Assembly: GCA_017457585.1 (NCBI GenBank)
Contig: JAFTHD010000247.1
Span: forward strand, 1-12,155
Reading direction: 5' to 3'
DNA length: 12,155 nt
Source: Bacillota bacterium
Lineage (GTDB): Bacteria; Bacillota_A; Clostridia; Peptostreptococcales; Anaerovoracaceae
The position numbers were made by a program, and so were the translations under genes. Below the pieces are notes generated by a model. That model ran no database searches. It saw only the letters and a program-made list of their open reading frames with translations, and was not told where the DNA came from. Below are positions 1-8,610 of this stretch, piece after piece (positions within the stretch are counted from its first letter, which is position 1; every line of letters starts with the position of its first letter).

Positions 1-72
1 AGACGTAGGTAATAAGCAATTATAAACAGTTAATCGTAAGGGAAGATTGTAATAAGTTATAAGGAGGCAGAG
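1..72 (+). promoter_or_regulatory. Leader of the glycogen operon with ribosome binding site
   Basis: Short AT-rich non-coding stretch before glgC. AAGGAGG at 61-67 is a near-perfect Shine-Dalgarno site 5 nt before the ATG at 73 and fixes that start. Candidate -10 hexamers are TATAAA (21-26), TGTAAT (48-53) and TATAAG (58-63), but none has a good -35 at 16-18 nt inside the window. The real promoter may lie at or beyond the left edge. The octamer GTAATAAG occurs at 9-16 and 49-56, each time followed by TTATAA (20-25 and 57-62). Confidence 0.6.
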
Positions 73-1200
73 ATGAAAAGAAAAAGATGTGTAGCAATGC
101 TGCTGGCAGGAGGTCAGGGCAGCAGACTTGGACTACTTACCAAGAGCATCGCCAAGCCGGCAGTATCTTTCGGAGGTAAGTACAGGATCATCGATTTCAG
201 TCTGTCCAACTGTGTCAACTCCGGAATCGACACGGTTGGTATACTGATTCAGTACAGACCTCTCGTTTTGAACCGATACGTATCCACAGGTGAGGCCTGG
301 GATCTTGACGTTGCAGAGGGAGGCGTATACATCCTGCCGCCTTACGAAGTTCAGACGGGCGGAGAGTGGTACGAAGGTACGGCAGATTCCATCTATCATA
401 ACATTCCTTTTATAGACATGTATAATCCGGAAAACGTGCTCATCCTGTCGGGAGACCATATATACAAGATGGACTACAGCGTGATGCAGGATTATCACGA
501 GAACACGGAGTCAGACCTTACCGTGTCCGTCATCGAGGTGCCGATGGAAGAGGCCAGCAGGTTCGGGATCATGTCCGTGGACAGCGAGGACAGAATTACA
601 AAGTTCAGCGAAAAACCGAAGAACCCTGATAGCAACCTGGCGTCCATGGGCGTGTACATCTTCTCATGGCCGGTACTCAGGCAGGCTCTCATAGAGGACA
701 GAGAGGATCCTGAGTCCTCCCACGACTTCGGTAAGAACATCATTCCGAAGCTTTTGAACGAAGGGAAGAAGCTCAGCGCCTACAGATTCAAAGGATACTG
801 GAGAGACGTAGGTACCATCAGCAGTTACTACGACAGTCAGATGGAGATGATGGAGGAAACGGAGCTTCACATCTTCAGCGATGATATGAAGATATACTCC
901 AACAACAACAACCATCAGCCTCTCGTAATAGGGCCGAAAGGTACGGCGGAAGCGTCCCTCATAAGCAACGGATGCGATGTAAACGGCACGGTAAAGAAGT
1001 CCATTCTCGGCTCCGGCGTTGTGGTTGAAGAGGGGGCAGTCGTAGAGAAATCCATCGTTCTTCCTGACGCTCACATAGGAGCAGGCTGTCACATCGTAAA
1101 CGCCATCATAAACGAAGGCGTAATCGTTGGCGACGGAGAGAAGATCGGTGATGCTGACGGTGAAACAGAAGTTTATGGCGAAGCTCGCCTGTCAATTTAG
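73..1200 (+). CDS. glgC: Glucose-1-phosphate adenylyltransferase (ADP-glucose pyrophosphorylase), catalytic subunit
   Basis: Makes ADP-glucose and pyrophosphate from ATP and glucose-1-phosphate, the committed step of bacterial glycogen synthesis; cytosolic. The 375 residues match the usual length of Bacillota GlgC. The N-terminal nucleotidyltransferase domain has the G-rich loop GGQGSRL (13-19), KPA (28-30), GGKYRIIDF (34-42), the WYEGTADS segment, [10 protein letters not shown] with the catalytic/metal Asp at D128, and FSEKPK with the sugar-phosphate Lys at K181. The C-terminal part (about 285-370) is a left-handed beta-helix of hexapeptide repeats, as known for the family. All catalytic residues seen are intact. 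The start is set by AAGGAGG 5 nt upstream. It heads an operon and is followed 17 nt later by glgD, the usual Bacillota arrangement in which GlgD forms a hetero-oligomer with GlgC. Allosteric control cannot be read from the sequence. Confidence 0.97.
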   Translation: MKRKRCVAMLLAGGQGSRLGLLTKSIAKPAVSFGGKYRIIDFSLSNCVNSGIDTVGILIQYRPLVLNRYVSTGEAWDLDVAEGGVYILPPYEVQTGGEWYEGTADSIYHNIPFIDMYNPENVLILSGDHIYKMDYSVMQDYHENTESDLTVSVIEVPMEEASRFGIMSVDSEDRITKFSEKPKNPDSNLASMGVYIFSWPVLRQALIEDREDPESSHDFGKNIIPKLLNEGKKLSAYRFKGYWRDVGTISSYYDSQMEMMEETELHIFSDDMKIYSNNNNHQPLVIGPKGTAEASLISNGCDVNGTVKKSILGSGVVVEEGAVVEKSIVLPDAHIGAGCHIVNAIINEGVIVGDGEKIGDADGETEVYGEARLSI

Positions 1201-1217
1201 AAGGGAGGAGTAGTCAA

Positions 1218-2318
1218 ATGAAAGCTATAGGTATTATATCTGCTAACTACGTAAGCGGTGACTTTGACACCCTTACGAACAAGAGAACGCTTGCATCGAT
1301 TCCTTTCGGAGGAAGATACAGGCTGATCGATTTTGCACTTTCGAACATGGCGAATTCGGGCATTACAACGGTCGGTGTGATCGCGCCCTACAACTCCGGT
1401 TCCCTCATAGACCACATTGGCGTGGGTAAACCATGGTCTCTCGACAAAAAAATCGGCGGACTTTTCGTCATGCCAGGTTCCGTATTCGGCGTAACCATGT
1501 CGGGGAACAGATTCCTCATGCGCGATCTGATTGCAAACAAGGCCTTCCTCGAAAAGGACGATGCTGACTACGTTGTCGTGACGGGAAGCAGCGACGTATA
1601 CAACATGGATTACATGCCCCTCGTAGAAGCCCATCATAAGAGCGGCAGACCGATAACCCTGGTTACAAAGAGGGTTCACGATGCAGAGCACTACAGAGGG
1701 TTCTTCATCACAAAGGACGATGACGGCAAGGTGAACGGAATCTCGACAAAGTCCTTTGGAGACGCAGATTACTTCATCGACTGCTTCGTTGTGGACAGGA
1801 AGTTCCTGCTTGACTTCATTGGCTGGTTCGAGACGCTGGAATACATGGATGCAATCGATATACTGGACATCTATCTCGACAGATTCGAAGTGGGAACATA
1901 CGAATTTGAAGGCTACTACGGCAAGATAAACAGCCTGGTTACCTACTGGAGAAGGAATATGGATCTTCTCCACAAGGAGGTTGTAAACGAACTTTTCAAC
2001 GGGGAGAGAACCATCTATACGAAGGTTCAGGATGAGCCGCCTGCAGATTTTAATGCAGGTTCAAACGTTAAGAACTCCCTGATCGCTGCAGGCTGCAACA
2101 TAAAGGGAACCGTTGAAAACAGCATCATATTCAGAAGCTGCAACATAGCGGAAGGTGCAGTGATCAAAAACAGCATCATTCTTCAGCACGCTGACATAGG
2201 AAAGAACGTTGTCCTTGACAGAGTGATATTCGACAAGTACGTTACCGCTAAAGAAGGCGTTGAAGTGAGAGGCGGCAACGAAACACCTATCGTCATTGAC
2301 AAGGGCAGCAATCTTTAG
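1218..2318 (+). CDS. glgD: GlgD, catalytically degenerate partner subunit of ADP-glucose pyrophosphorylase
   Basis: GlgC paralogue of 366 residues with the same layout: nucleotidyltransferase-like domain, then a beta-helix of hexapeptide repeats from about residue 270. It keeps FGGRYRLIDFALSNMANSG but lacks the G-rich loop; the N-terminus reads GIISANYVSGDFDTLT where GlgC has AGGQGSRL. Where GlgC has [10 protein letters not shown], this protein has GSSDVYNMDY, so S125 aligns with catalytic D128 of GlgC. The FSEKPK motif has become ISTKSF. These changes fit the known role of GlgD in Bacillota as a non-catalytic or poorly active subunit that raises GlgC activity in a GlgC/GlgD complex. The start follows GGGAGG at 1203-1208, 17 nt after the glgC stop. 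Identity is firm; the biochemical effect here is inferred from the family. Confidence 0.95.
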   Translation: MKAIGIISANYVSGDFDTLTNKRTLASIPFGGRYRLIDFALSNMANSGITTVGVIAPYNSGSLIDHIGVGKPWSLDKKIGGLFVMPGSVFGVTMSGNRFLMRDLIANKAFLEKDDADYVVVTGSSDVYNMDYMPLVEAHHKSGRPITLVTKRVHDAEHYRGFFITKDDDGKVNGISTKSFGDADYFIDCFVVDRKFLLDFIGWFETLEYMDAIDILDIYLDRFEVGTYEFEGYYGKINSLVTYWRRNMDLLHKEVVNELFNGERTIYTKVQDEPPADFNAGSNVKNSLIAAGCNIKGTVENSIIFRSCNIAEGAVIKNSIILQHADIGKNVVLDRVIFDKYVTAKEGVEVRGGNETPIVIDKGSNL

Positions 2319-2344
2319 GAAAAACACTATAAAACGATATATTG

Positions 2345-2350
2345 AAAGGG
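2345..2350 (+). promoter_or_regulatory. Ribosome binding site that decides the glgA start
   Basis: AAAGGG lies 6 nt before the ATG at 2357. An upstream in-frame TTG at 2342 overlaps this site and has no ribosome binding site of its own, so the ATG is the better start. Confidence 0.7.
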
Positions 2351-2356
2351 AAATTG

Positions 2357-3808
2357 ATGGCTAAGAAACAGATACTTTTTGCGGCCTTTGAGGCTGCACC
2401 CTTTATGAAAACCGGTGGACTTGGTGATGTGGCCGGTTCACTGCCGGAGGCCGTCAAGTCGCCGGAATACGACATTCGCGTTATACTTCCGCTGCTGAGC
2501 GTAATACCTGACGAGTATAAGGCGAGAATGAAGTTCGTAAAGAACTACGAAGTGCCTCTCGGATGGAGAAGCAAGTACTGCGGACTGTTCAGGATGAGAA
2601 AGGGTGGGGTGACCTACTATTTCCTGGATAACGAGTATTACTTCAAACGGGACAGAATTTACGGAGAGTTTGACGATGCGGAGAGGATCGCCTTTTTCTC
2701 GAAGGCCGTTCTCGAGACGATCGTGAATGTGAACGCTTTGAATCCCGATATCATACATTGCAATGACTGGCATACGGCACTTGTGCCTGTATTCCTTCAT
2801 GAGCAATACAGAGACGTGCCGGGATTTGCAGGCATTAAGACGGTGTTCACCATTCACAATCTCCAGTTCCAGGGTCAGTACGACAAGTTCATAACGGGAG
2901 ACATTCTCGGACTTGAAGGAACACCTGCTGCAGGACAGATGATTCACGATGACGCGGTGAACTTCATGCAGGGAGCCGTAATCTACAGCGATCTTGTAAC
3001 TACGGTCAGCCCTACTTATGCTGATAACATCTGCACGATAGAGTACGGCGAGGGACTGGAAGGCCTCTTCCAGTCGAGAAGTTACAAGCTGAGGGGAATC
3101 GTAAACGGCATCGATTACAAGGTCTATAATCCGGAAAAGGATCATGCGGTAGCAGAGAATTATACTGCAGATACCATAGAGCGCAAGGTGAAGAGCAAGC
3201 TTGCCCTCCAGAGAGAACTGGGTCTTCCGGAAAATCCGGATATACTGCTCTTTGCCATGGTTACCAGGATGACTTCCCAGAAGGGAATGGACCTTGTGAG
3301 CGCAGTTTTGCCGCAGATCGCAGGCAGAGGCATGCAGCTTGCGATTCTCGGAACGGGTGACACCGAGTACGAAGAGGATGCCAAACTCGCCGCCGGTATG
3401 TATCCGGATAAAATCTGTGCGAGGATTATGTTCGATGAGAAGCTGAGCAGGCGGTTCTACGCAGGCGCCGACTGCTTCATCATGCCATCCATATTTGAAC
3501 CTTGCGGACTGGCTCAGATGATGGCCATGAGGTACGGCACCCTTCCACTTGTAAGGAAGACGGGCGGCCTGAAGGATACGGTGAGAGGATACTGGGATTA
3601 CGGCGAGGAAGCTGACGGATTCTCCTTTAACGATCCGGATGCCAACGGACTTCTCGTGACGATCGATCAGGCACTGTCCATCTGGTACGATTCGCCGGAG
3701 ATCTGGAAGAAACTGCAGATGAACGCCATGGCCGAGGATTTCAGTTGGACAAAATCGGCGGAGATATACAAGGCAATGTACGATGAACTTGCCGAAGGAA
3801 AAGCATGA
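2357..3808 (+). CDS. glgA: Glycogen synthase, ADP-glucose dependent (GT5)
   Basis: Transfers glucose from ADP-glucose to the non-reducing end of alpha-1,4-glucan. The 483 residues are normal length for the family. The GT5 N-terminal domain begins at once with KTGGLGD (18-24), the ADP-glucose-binding motif, followed by HCNDWHTALVP and TIHNLQFQGQY. The C-terminal GT-B domain has RMTSQKGMDLV, then FEPCGLAQMM with the conserved Glu at E381, and a second KTGGL (401-405). No signal peptide is present, as expected for a cytosolic enzyme. The ATG at 2357 is preferred over the in-frame TTG at 2342 because AAAGGG sits 6 nt before it. The gene lies 38 nt after glgD with no terminator between them, and its stop overlaps the next start (ATGA at 3805-3808). 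A long open frame on the opposite strand here is a shadow. Confidence 0.97.
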   Translation: MAKKQILFAAFEAAPFMKTGGLGDVAGSLPEAVKSPEYDIRVILPLLSVIPDEYKARMKFVKNYEVPLGWRSKYCGLFRMRKGGVTYYFLDNEYYFKRDRIYGEFDDAERIAFFSKAVLETIVNVNALNPDIIHCNDWHTALVPVFLHEQYRDVPGFAGIKTVFTIHNLQFQGQYDKFITGDILGLEGTPAAGQMIHDDAVNFMQGAVIYSDLVTTVSPTYADNICTIEYGEGLEGLFQSRSYKLRGIVNGIDYKVYNPEKDHAVAENYTADTIERKVKSKLALQRELGLPENPDILLFAMVTRMTSQKGMDLVSAVLPQIAGRGMQLAILGTGDTEYEEDAKLAAGMYPDKICARIMFDEKLSRRFYAGADCFIMPSIFEPCGLAQMMAMRYGTLPLVRKTGGLKDTVRGYWDYGEEADGFSFNDPDANGLLVTIDQALSIWYDSPEIWKKLQMNAMAEDFSWTKSAEIYKAMYDELAEGKA

Positions 3809-6800
3809 GAATTTATCACGATTCACACAAATCTGAATATAGAGAGCCTTTTGGTGCAGTTACCGGGGGAGAGCGTGTAAAGCTCTCCCTGATAGTTACT
3901 TATGACGAGAACGATAGCCCTGAAGAAACCGGGAACTTTGAAGATCCGGGTATCGCGACGGGTGCGGTGAACCTGCGCCTTTGGCGAGATGAGACCGGTG
4001 AGCGTATGGTTCCAATGGAGCAGGTATCTTGTGAACACGGCAAGGCACTCTACAGTGCAACCATAGAGGCGCCGGAGGAGTCGGGGCTCCTGTGGTACTA
4101 CTTCACATGGGAGCAGGACGGGAAGAAGATTTTTTACGGCAACAACTACGATCAGACAGGCGGAGAAGGCGTTATGAGCGAAAGCGAACCACCGTCCTAT
4201 CAGATCACCGTCTACAATTATGCGCCCGTACCGACATGGTACAAGGAGGGAATCGTCTATCAGATATTCCCGGATCGCTTCGCAAGAGATGGCCTGTGGG
4301 AGAGCAGGTGCGAAGACGTTCTTAAAGATCGCGAAAGCGCGGGGCTAAAGGGTCAGGGAAAGTTCATCGAGGAGGACTGGTACAGGCCGGCATATTACAT
4401 CAAGGATGAAGAGGGAAATGTCACCGACTGGCCCTTCTACGGCGGAAGCTTCAAGGGCATAGAGGAGAGACTCGATCATCTGACTTCCCTCGGAGTCAGT
4501 GCCATATACTTAAATCCTATTTTTGAGGCCTCCTCAAACCACAGGTACGACACGGGGGATTACATGAAGGTAGACCCCATGCTCGGGACAGAAGATGACT
4601 TCAGAGAACTGGCAGAGGCTGCGAGAAAGAAGGGCATAAGGCTTATTCTCGACGGAGTCTTCAGCCATACAGGCGCAGACAGCGTCTACTTTGATAAATA
4701 CGGTAATTACGGGGGCGAGGGAGCATATGATAACCCTGAGTCTCGATACAGAGACTGGTATGAATTTCGTGATAACGATCCTGTGGGATACAGAAGCTGG
4801 TGGGGTGTAAGAGATCTGCCGGAAGTCAATGAGACCAACGAATCCTACCGGGATATGATATGCGGAGACAACGGAGTTCTGGCCAAGTGGCTCAGGGCAG
4901 GGGCTTCGGGATGGCGTCTCGATGTAGCAGATGAGCTGCCGGACAGCTTCATAAGGGAGATAAGGCACAGAATCAAGGTGGAAGATGTAGATGGTCTGCT
5001 CCTTGGAGAGGTGTGGGAAGATGCCAGCAACAAGATAAGCTACGGTGAAAAGCGAAAGTACCTCATGGGTGATGAACTGGATTCTACGATGAATTATCCG
5101 CTGAGAGACCTGCTCACGGACTTTGCTGACTACAGGATCACTTCAAGTCAGGTGGCAGGGCGCATCATGAGCCTTGCGGAGAATTACCCAAGGGAAAACT
5201 TCTACGGCGCACTCAACCTGATAGGAAGCCATGACAGACAGAGGATACTGACCCGAATGGGAGCAGGAGAAAACTACGACAGGGCCGTTGCAAGAGTGAA
5301 GCTTCTGTCGGTGCTCCAGTATACGCTTCCGGGAGTGCCTTGCATTTACTACGGCGATGAAGCCGGGATGACAGGCGGTGAGGATCCTGACAACAGGAAC
5401 GGATATCCTTGGGAACGCGAGAATCAGGAGCTGCTCTTCCACTACAGACAGCTCGGAATACTATACAGGGAGCATCCGGTGTTACAGGCAGGCGGCCTTA
5501 GGATGCTCAACTCGGGAAATGAGAACGTCATAGCCTTCTTGAGGACGGGAGAAGAGGAAAATCTTCTCATCCTCGTAAACAGGTGTGAGGGAGCTGAGAC
5601 CATATATGCAGATTTCCTATCAGACCAGATGGAAGATGTGAGAACCAGTTATTGTCTCGAACTTCTCAGATCAGAGGAAGTGAAGACGGAATCGGGGAGC
5701 ATAGCAGGCGATATCGAAGTTGACGGGAATGGAGCTGCGATCATATGCATGAGGCGTGAGATCCCAAAATCTTTCGAGATGAAAAGGTCTGCCGGCGTAA
5801 TATGCCACATAAGTTCTGTTCCCGGCGGAGTTTTAGGAAGACCGTCACGTGAATTTGCAGACTACCTGGCATCTGCCGGCATGAAGCTTTGGCAGATACT
5901 TCCGCTCAATCCCGTAGGCCTGGGCGGCTCACCGTACAGCAGCGGCGCAGCCTTTGCAGGAGAAGCGTCTTTGATCAATTACGAGGAACTTCCCGATTTA
6001 TCGGGCTTTGATAGCTTCTGCGGAGAGAACGGTTTCTGGCTTGAGGATTATGCCCGGTACGTTTCTGTTAAGGAAACCGGCAGAATTGATACAGAGGTAG
6101 TATCACGTGTCAAGAGGGAACAGTACTACTTCCATGTTCAGTGGCAGGAACTGAGAGCGTATGTAAACGGAATCGGAATTGAGATCATAGGCGATCTGCC
6201 TATCTTCGTCTCCACAGACAGCGCTGATATCGAAGCGCACAGGGAGCTTTTTCAGATAGATGAAAACGGAAACCTCAGGTGCCATGCAGGCGTACCGCCT
6301 GATTACTTCACACCGGAAGGTCAGGACTGGGGCAATCCGCTGTACAACTGGGAAGCCATGAAAGCGGAGGATTACGACTGGTGGAAGCAGAGACTGAGAC
6401 AATGCTTCGGAAGGTACGACTACGTGAGACTGGATCACTTCAGGAGCTTTTCGGAGTACTACTCCATACCGCAGGGTAAGACGCCTGTCAGCGGAAGCTG
6501 GCAACCGGGTCCCGGGATTGATTTCTTCAGAACCATGGCTCATGAGTTCGGTGAGGATAAGCTGAGGATTCTCGCAGAGGACCTGGGGATGCTGGACCCA
6601 GGAGTGTACAATCTTCTGAAGTTTACTGGACTTCCGGGGATGGACGTATGGCAGTTCGGATCGGAAGAGATGATGTCTATGAGTCCTGAGAAGGCTTCGA
6701 GAAGAGTATTTTATACGGGCACCCACGACAATCAGACCCTTATGGGATGGTGCAGGGAGCGCGACATGGACTATGGAGACGCACTTGGGATCATACGAAA

Positions 6801-7065
6801 GCTTTACGAAAGCGACGCGCCATGGGTCATGCTCCAGGTGCAGGATATGTTCCTGCTTGGAGATGAAGCGCGAATGAATGTACCCGGGGTTCCTGAGGGA
6901 AACTGGAAGTGGAGACTGCCGGATAAGGGTGGAAACACGGATATAAGAGACAGTATGAAAAATGCCGAAAGAATAGCGGCAGGCTTCCGATCCCTATCGG
7001 AAGAGACCGGTAGGACGGGAGATATCTCTCAAAGTGAAAGGAGAAACGATGAGCAGCGACTATAG
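3805..7065 (+). CDS. Bifunctional fusion: GH13 neopullulanase/alpha-amylase-like enzyme plus GH77 4-alpha-glucanotransferase
   Basis: One continuous 1086-residue frame with two glucan-active enzymes. Residues 1-140 form an N-terminal beta domain like that of neopullulanases. A GH13 barrel starts near VPTWYKEG (142-149) and has all four conserved regions: DGVFSH (283-288), WRLDV with nucleophile D373, GEVWED with acid/base E402, and GSHDRQR with D477. After a linker near 640-660, a MalQ-like GH77 domain begins at KRSAG (660-664): LPLNPVG (700-705), GDLPIF, RLDHFR with nucleophile D877, AEDLG with acid/base E925, THDN with D975, then MNVPG and NWKWR (1033-1037). It probably hydrolyses or debranches alpha-glucan and rearranges the maltodextrins released. 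The start overlaps the glgA stop, with AAGGA 5 nt before it. The GH77 half is about 400 residues against the usual ~500. The last 25 residues are polar and run over the next gene's ribosome binding site. Exact bond specificity is unknown. Confidence 0.9.
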   Translation: MRIYHDSHKSEYREPFGAVTGGERVKLSLIVTYDENDSPEETGNFEDPGIATGAVNLRLWRDETGERMVPMEQVSCEHGKALYSATIEAPEESGLLWYYFTWEQDGKKIFYGNNYDQTGGEGVMSESEPPSYQITVYNYAPVPTWYKEGIVYQIFPDRFARDGLWESRCEDVLKDRESAGLKGQGKFIEEDWYRPAYYIKDEEGNVTDWPFYGGSFKGIEERLDHLTSLGVSAIYLNPIFEASSNHRYDTGDYMKVDPMLGTEDDFRELAEAARKKGIRLILDGVFSHTGADSVYFDKYGNYGGEGAYDNPESRYRDWYEFRDNDPVGYRSWWGVRDLPEVNETNESYRDMICGDNGVLAKWLRAGASGWRLDVADELPDSFIREIRHRIKVEDVDGLLLGEVWEDASNKISYGEKRKYLMGDELDSTMNYPLRDLLTDFADYRITSSQVAGRIMSLAENYPRENFYGALNLIGSHDRQRILTRMGAGENYDRAVARVKLLSVLQYTLPGVPCIYYGDEAGMTGGEDPDNRNGYPWERENQELLFHYRQLGILYREHPVLQAGGLRMLNSGNENVIAFLRTGEEENLLILVNRCEGAETIYADFLSDQMEDVRTSYCLELLRSEEVKTESGSIAGDIEVDGNGAAIICMRREIPKSFEMKRSAGVICHISSVPGGVLGRPSREFADYLASAGMKLWQILPLNPVGLGGSPYSSGAAFAGEASLINYEELPDLSGFDSFCGENGFWLEDYARYVSVKETGRIDTEVVSRVKREQYYFHVQWQELRAYVNGIGIEIIGDLPIFVSTDSADIEAHRELFQIDENGNLRCHAGVPPDYFTPEGQDWGNPLYNWEAMKAEDYDWWKQRLRQCFGRYDYVRLDHFRSFSEYYSIPQGKTPVSGSWQPGPGIDFFRTMAHEFGEDKLRILAEDLGMLDPGVYNLLKFTGLPGMDVWQFGSEEMMSMSPEKASRRVFYTGTHDNQTLMGWCRERDMDYGDALGIIRKLYESDAPWVMLQVQDMFLLGDEARMNVPGVPEGNWKWRLPDKGGNTDIRDSMKNAERIAAGFRSLSEETGRTGDISQSERRNDEQRL
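7037..7043 (+). promoter_or_regulatory. Ribosome binding site that decides the phosphoglucomutase start
   Basis: AAAGGAG sits 5 nt before the ATG at 7049. It lies inside the coding region of the upstream fusion gene, which stops at 7065. An in-frame GTG at 7034 lacks a site at the right distance and would put this Shine-Dalgarno sequence inside the gene. Confidence 0.8.
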
Positions 7066-8605
7066 GCAAAGTTATGAGGATTGGACGAAGAAGTGTCCCG
7101 AGTTTAAAGCTGAGCTGGAAGCAATGACAGAAGGAGAAATCGAAGATGCCTTCAGTAAGGACCTTAAGTTCGGTACAGCAGGCCTCAGAGGTGTAATGGG
7201 TGCCGGAACAAACAGAATGAACGTCTACGTTGTAAGGCGAGCTACCCAGGGACTGTCAGAGCATCTGAACGAGAACTACGATAACCCGACTGTTGCGATT
7301 GCATACGACAGCAGGAACAACTCCAGACTTTTTGCAGAGGAATCCGCAAGAGTTCTGGCGGGAAACGGTATCAAGACGTACATATACGATGAACTCATGC
7401 CGGTACCGGTGCTTTCCTTCACGGTTAGAGAGCTTGAGTGTACCTGCGGTATCGTCATCACGGCAAGTCACAACTCAAGGGAGTACAACGGCTACAAAGT
7501 TTACGGATCCGATGGAGCGCAGATTCTCGAGTCTGAGGCAGAGAGCATCTTAAAGAAGATAGGCGGCGTGGATATATTCGACGGCGTCAAAGCCGCTGAC
7601 TTCACCCCTTCAGATGAAGGGCTCATATCCTATGTGGACGAAAAGGTGTACGAGGCGTACATGAAGGCAATGCTTGCGGCAACGGATATTACGGAGGTCA
7701 CAGACGTTGATATTCTGTATACACCGCTAAACGGTTCGGGAAGAAGACCTGTAACGGATATGTTCGCAAGGTGCGGCTTCGATATAAGGATCGTAAAAGA
7801 GCAGGAACTTCCTGACGGAGACTTCCCGACATGCACCTATCCGAATCCGGAAAAGCCGGAAACCTACAAGGTTGCGCTGGAGCATGCGGAGGGGTGTGAC
7901 ATCATCGTTGCAACAGACCCTGACTGCGACCGAGTGGGATGCATGGTAAGGCACGAAGGAGCGTACAGGCTGTTCTCAGGCAACGATATCGGAACGGTGA
8001 TTTCCTACTTCCTGGCAAGCCAGCCCGGTGCAGAGGGAAAGACCATCGTTTCCTCCCTGGTAAGCACGCCGCTCATCGACGCGATAGCCGTAGATAAGGA
8101 TGTAAAGGTTGTCAGAACGCTCGTAGGCTTCAAGTGGATCGGTGCACAGATGAACGAGCTGGGCGAAAACTTCCTGTTCGGATTCGAGGAGAGCAACGGT
8201 TATCTGACGGGTCTCTATGCGAGAGATAAGGATGGCGTTTGCGGAGCAAGGCTTCTCTGTTCACTGGCGGCATACTATAAAGCGCAGGGCAAGACGCTCG
8301 TAGACGTTTTGGACGAAATATACGAAAAGTACGGTACGTGTCTCAACGAAACGGTCAGCCTGGAAACGGAGGGTGCACCGCTTATGAAAAAGGTGCGCGA
8401 AGCGGATATTCCGGGGCTCATCGACTACGGCCCTGGCATATGCGGACTGCCTCCTGCCGATATCATCCAGATGAGCTACGTGGACGACAGCCGCCTGATC
8501 ATAAGACCTTCGGGAACTGAGCAAAAGGTTAAACTCTACATCTCGGCGTCTGACAAGGATAGGGTTGAAGAGATTCTCAGCGGTCTTAAGAAGATTATCG
8601 GATAG
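7049..8605 (+). CDS. Phosphoglucomutase / phospho-sugar mutase (alpha-D-phosphohexomutase family)
   Basis: Interconverts glucose-6-phosphate and glucose-1-phosphate and so feeds GlgC; cytosolic. All four landmarks of the superfamily are present: the phosphoserine loop TASHNS with catalytic S140, the metal loop DPDCDR (290-295), the sugar-binding loop GFEESNGY (378-385), and the phosphate-binding loop RPSGTE (486-491). Also seen is FGTAGLRG near residues 46-53, typical of this group. At 518 residues it is shorter than Bacillota relatives such as B. subtilis PgcA (about 580). Much of the difference lies between the KYGTCLNE segment and RPSGTE in domain 4. Two usual prolines are replaced: TASHNS instead of TASHNP, and RPSGTEQK instead of RPSGTEPK. 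The ATG at 7049 follows AAAGGAG and overlaps the fusion gene by 17 nt, so translation is probably coupled. Phosphomannomutase activity cannot be excluded, but the operon argues for glucose. Confidence 0.93.
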   Translation: MSSDYRQSYEDWTKKCPEFKAELEAMTEGEIEDAFSKDLKFGTAGLRGVMGAGTNRMNVYVVRRATQGLSEHLNENYDNPTVAIAYDSRNNSRLFAEESARVLAGNGIKTYIYDELMPVPVLSFTVRELECTCGIVITASHNSREYNGYKVYGSDGAQILESEAESILKKIGGVDIFDGVKAADFTPSDEGLISYVDEKVYEAYMKAMLAATDITEVTDVDILYTPLNGSGRRPVTDMFARCGFDIRIVKEQELPDGDFPTCTYPNPEKPETYKVALEHAEGCDIIVATDPDCDRVGCMVRHEGAYRLFSGNDIGTVISYFLASQPGAEGKTIVSSLVSTPLIDAIAVDKDVKVVRTLVGFKWIGAQMNELGENFLFGFEESNGYLTGLYARDKDGVCGARLLCSLAAYYKAQGKTLVDVLDEIYEKYGTCLNETVSLETEGAPLMKKVREADIPGLIDYGPGICGLPPADIIQMSYVDDSRLIIRPSGTEQKVKLYISASDKDRVEEILSGLKKIIG

Positions 8606-8610
8606 TAAAA

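Noticed and set aside
1197..1973. 258-codon open frame on the minus strand opposite glgD
   Set aside because: No start signals and no family resemblance; it overlaps a clear glgD gene, so it is a shadow.
2438..3826. Long (462-codon) open frame on the minus strand opposite glgA
   Set aside because: It mirrors glgA codon structure, has no ribosome binding site or recognisable domain, and the + strand protein is unmistakable. It is an antisense shadow.
7034..7048. Upstream in-frame GTG as start of the mutase gene
   Set aside because: Its region contains the AAAGGAG ribosome site for the ATG at 7049, and homologues begin near that ATG.
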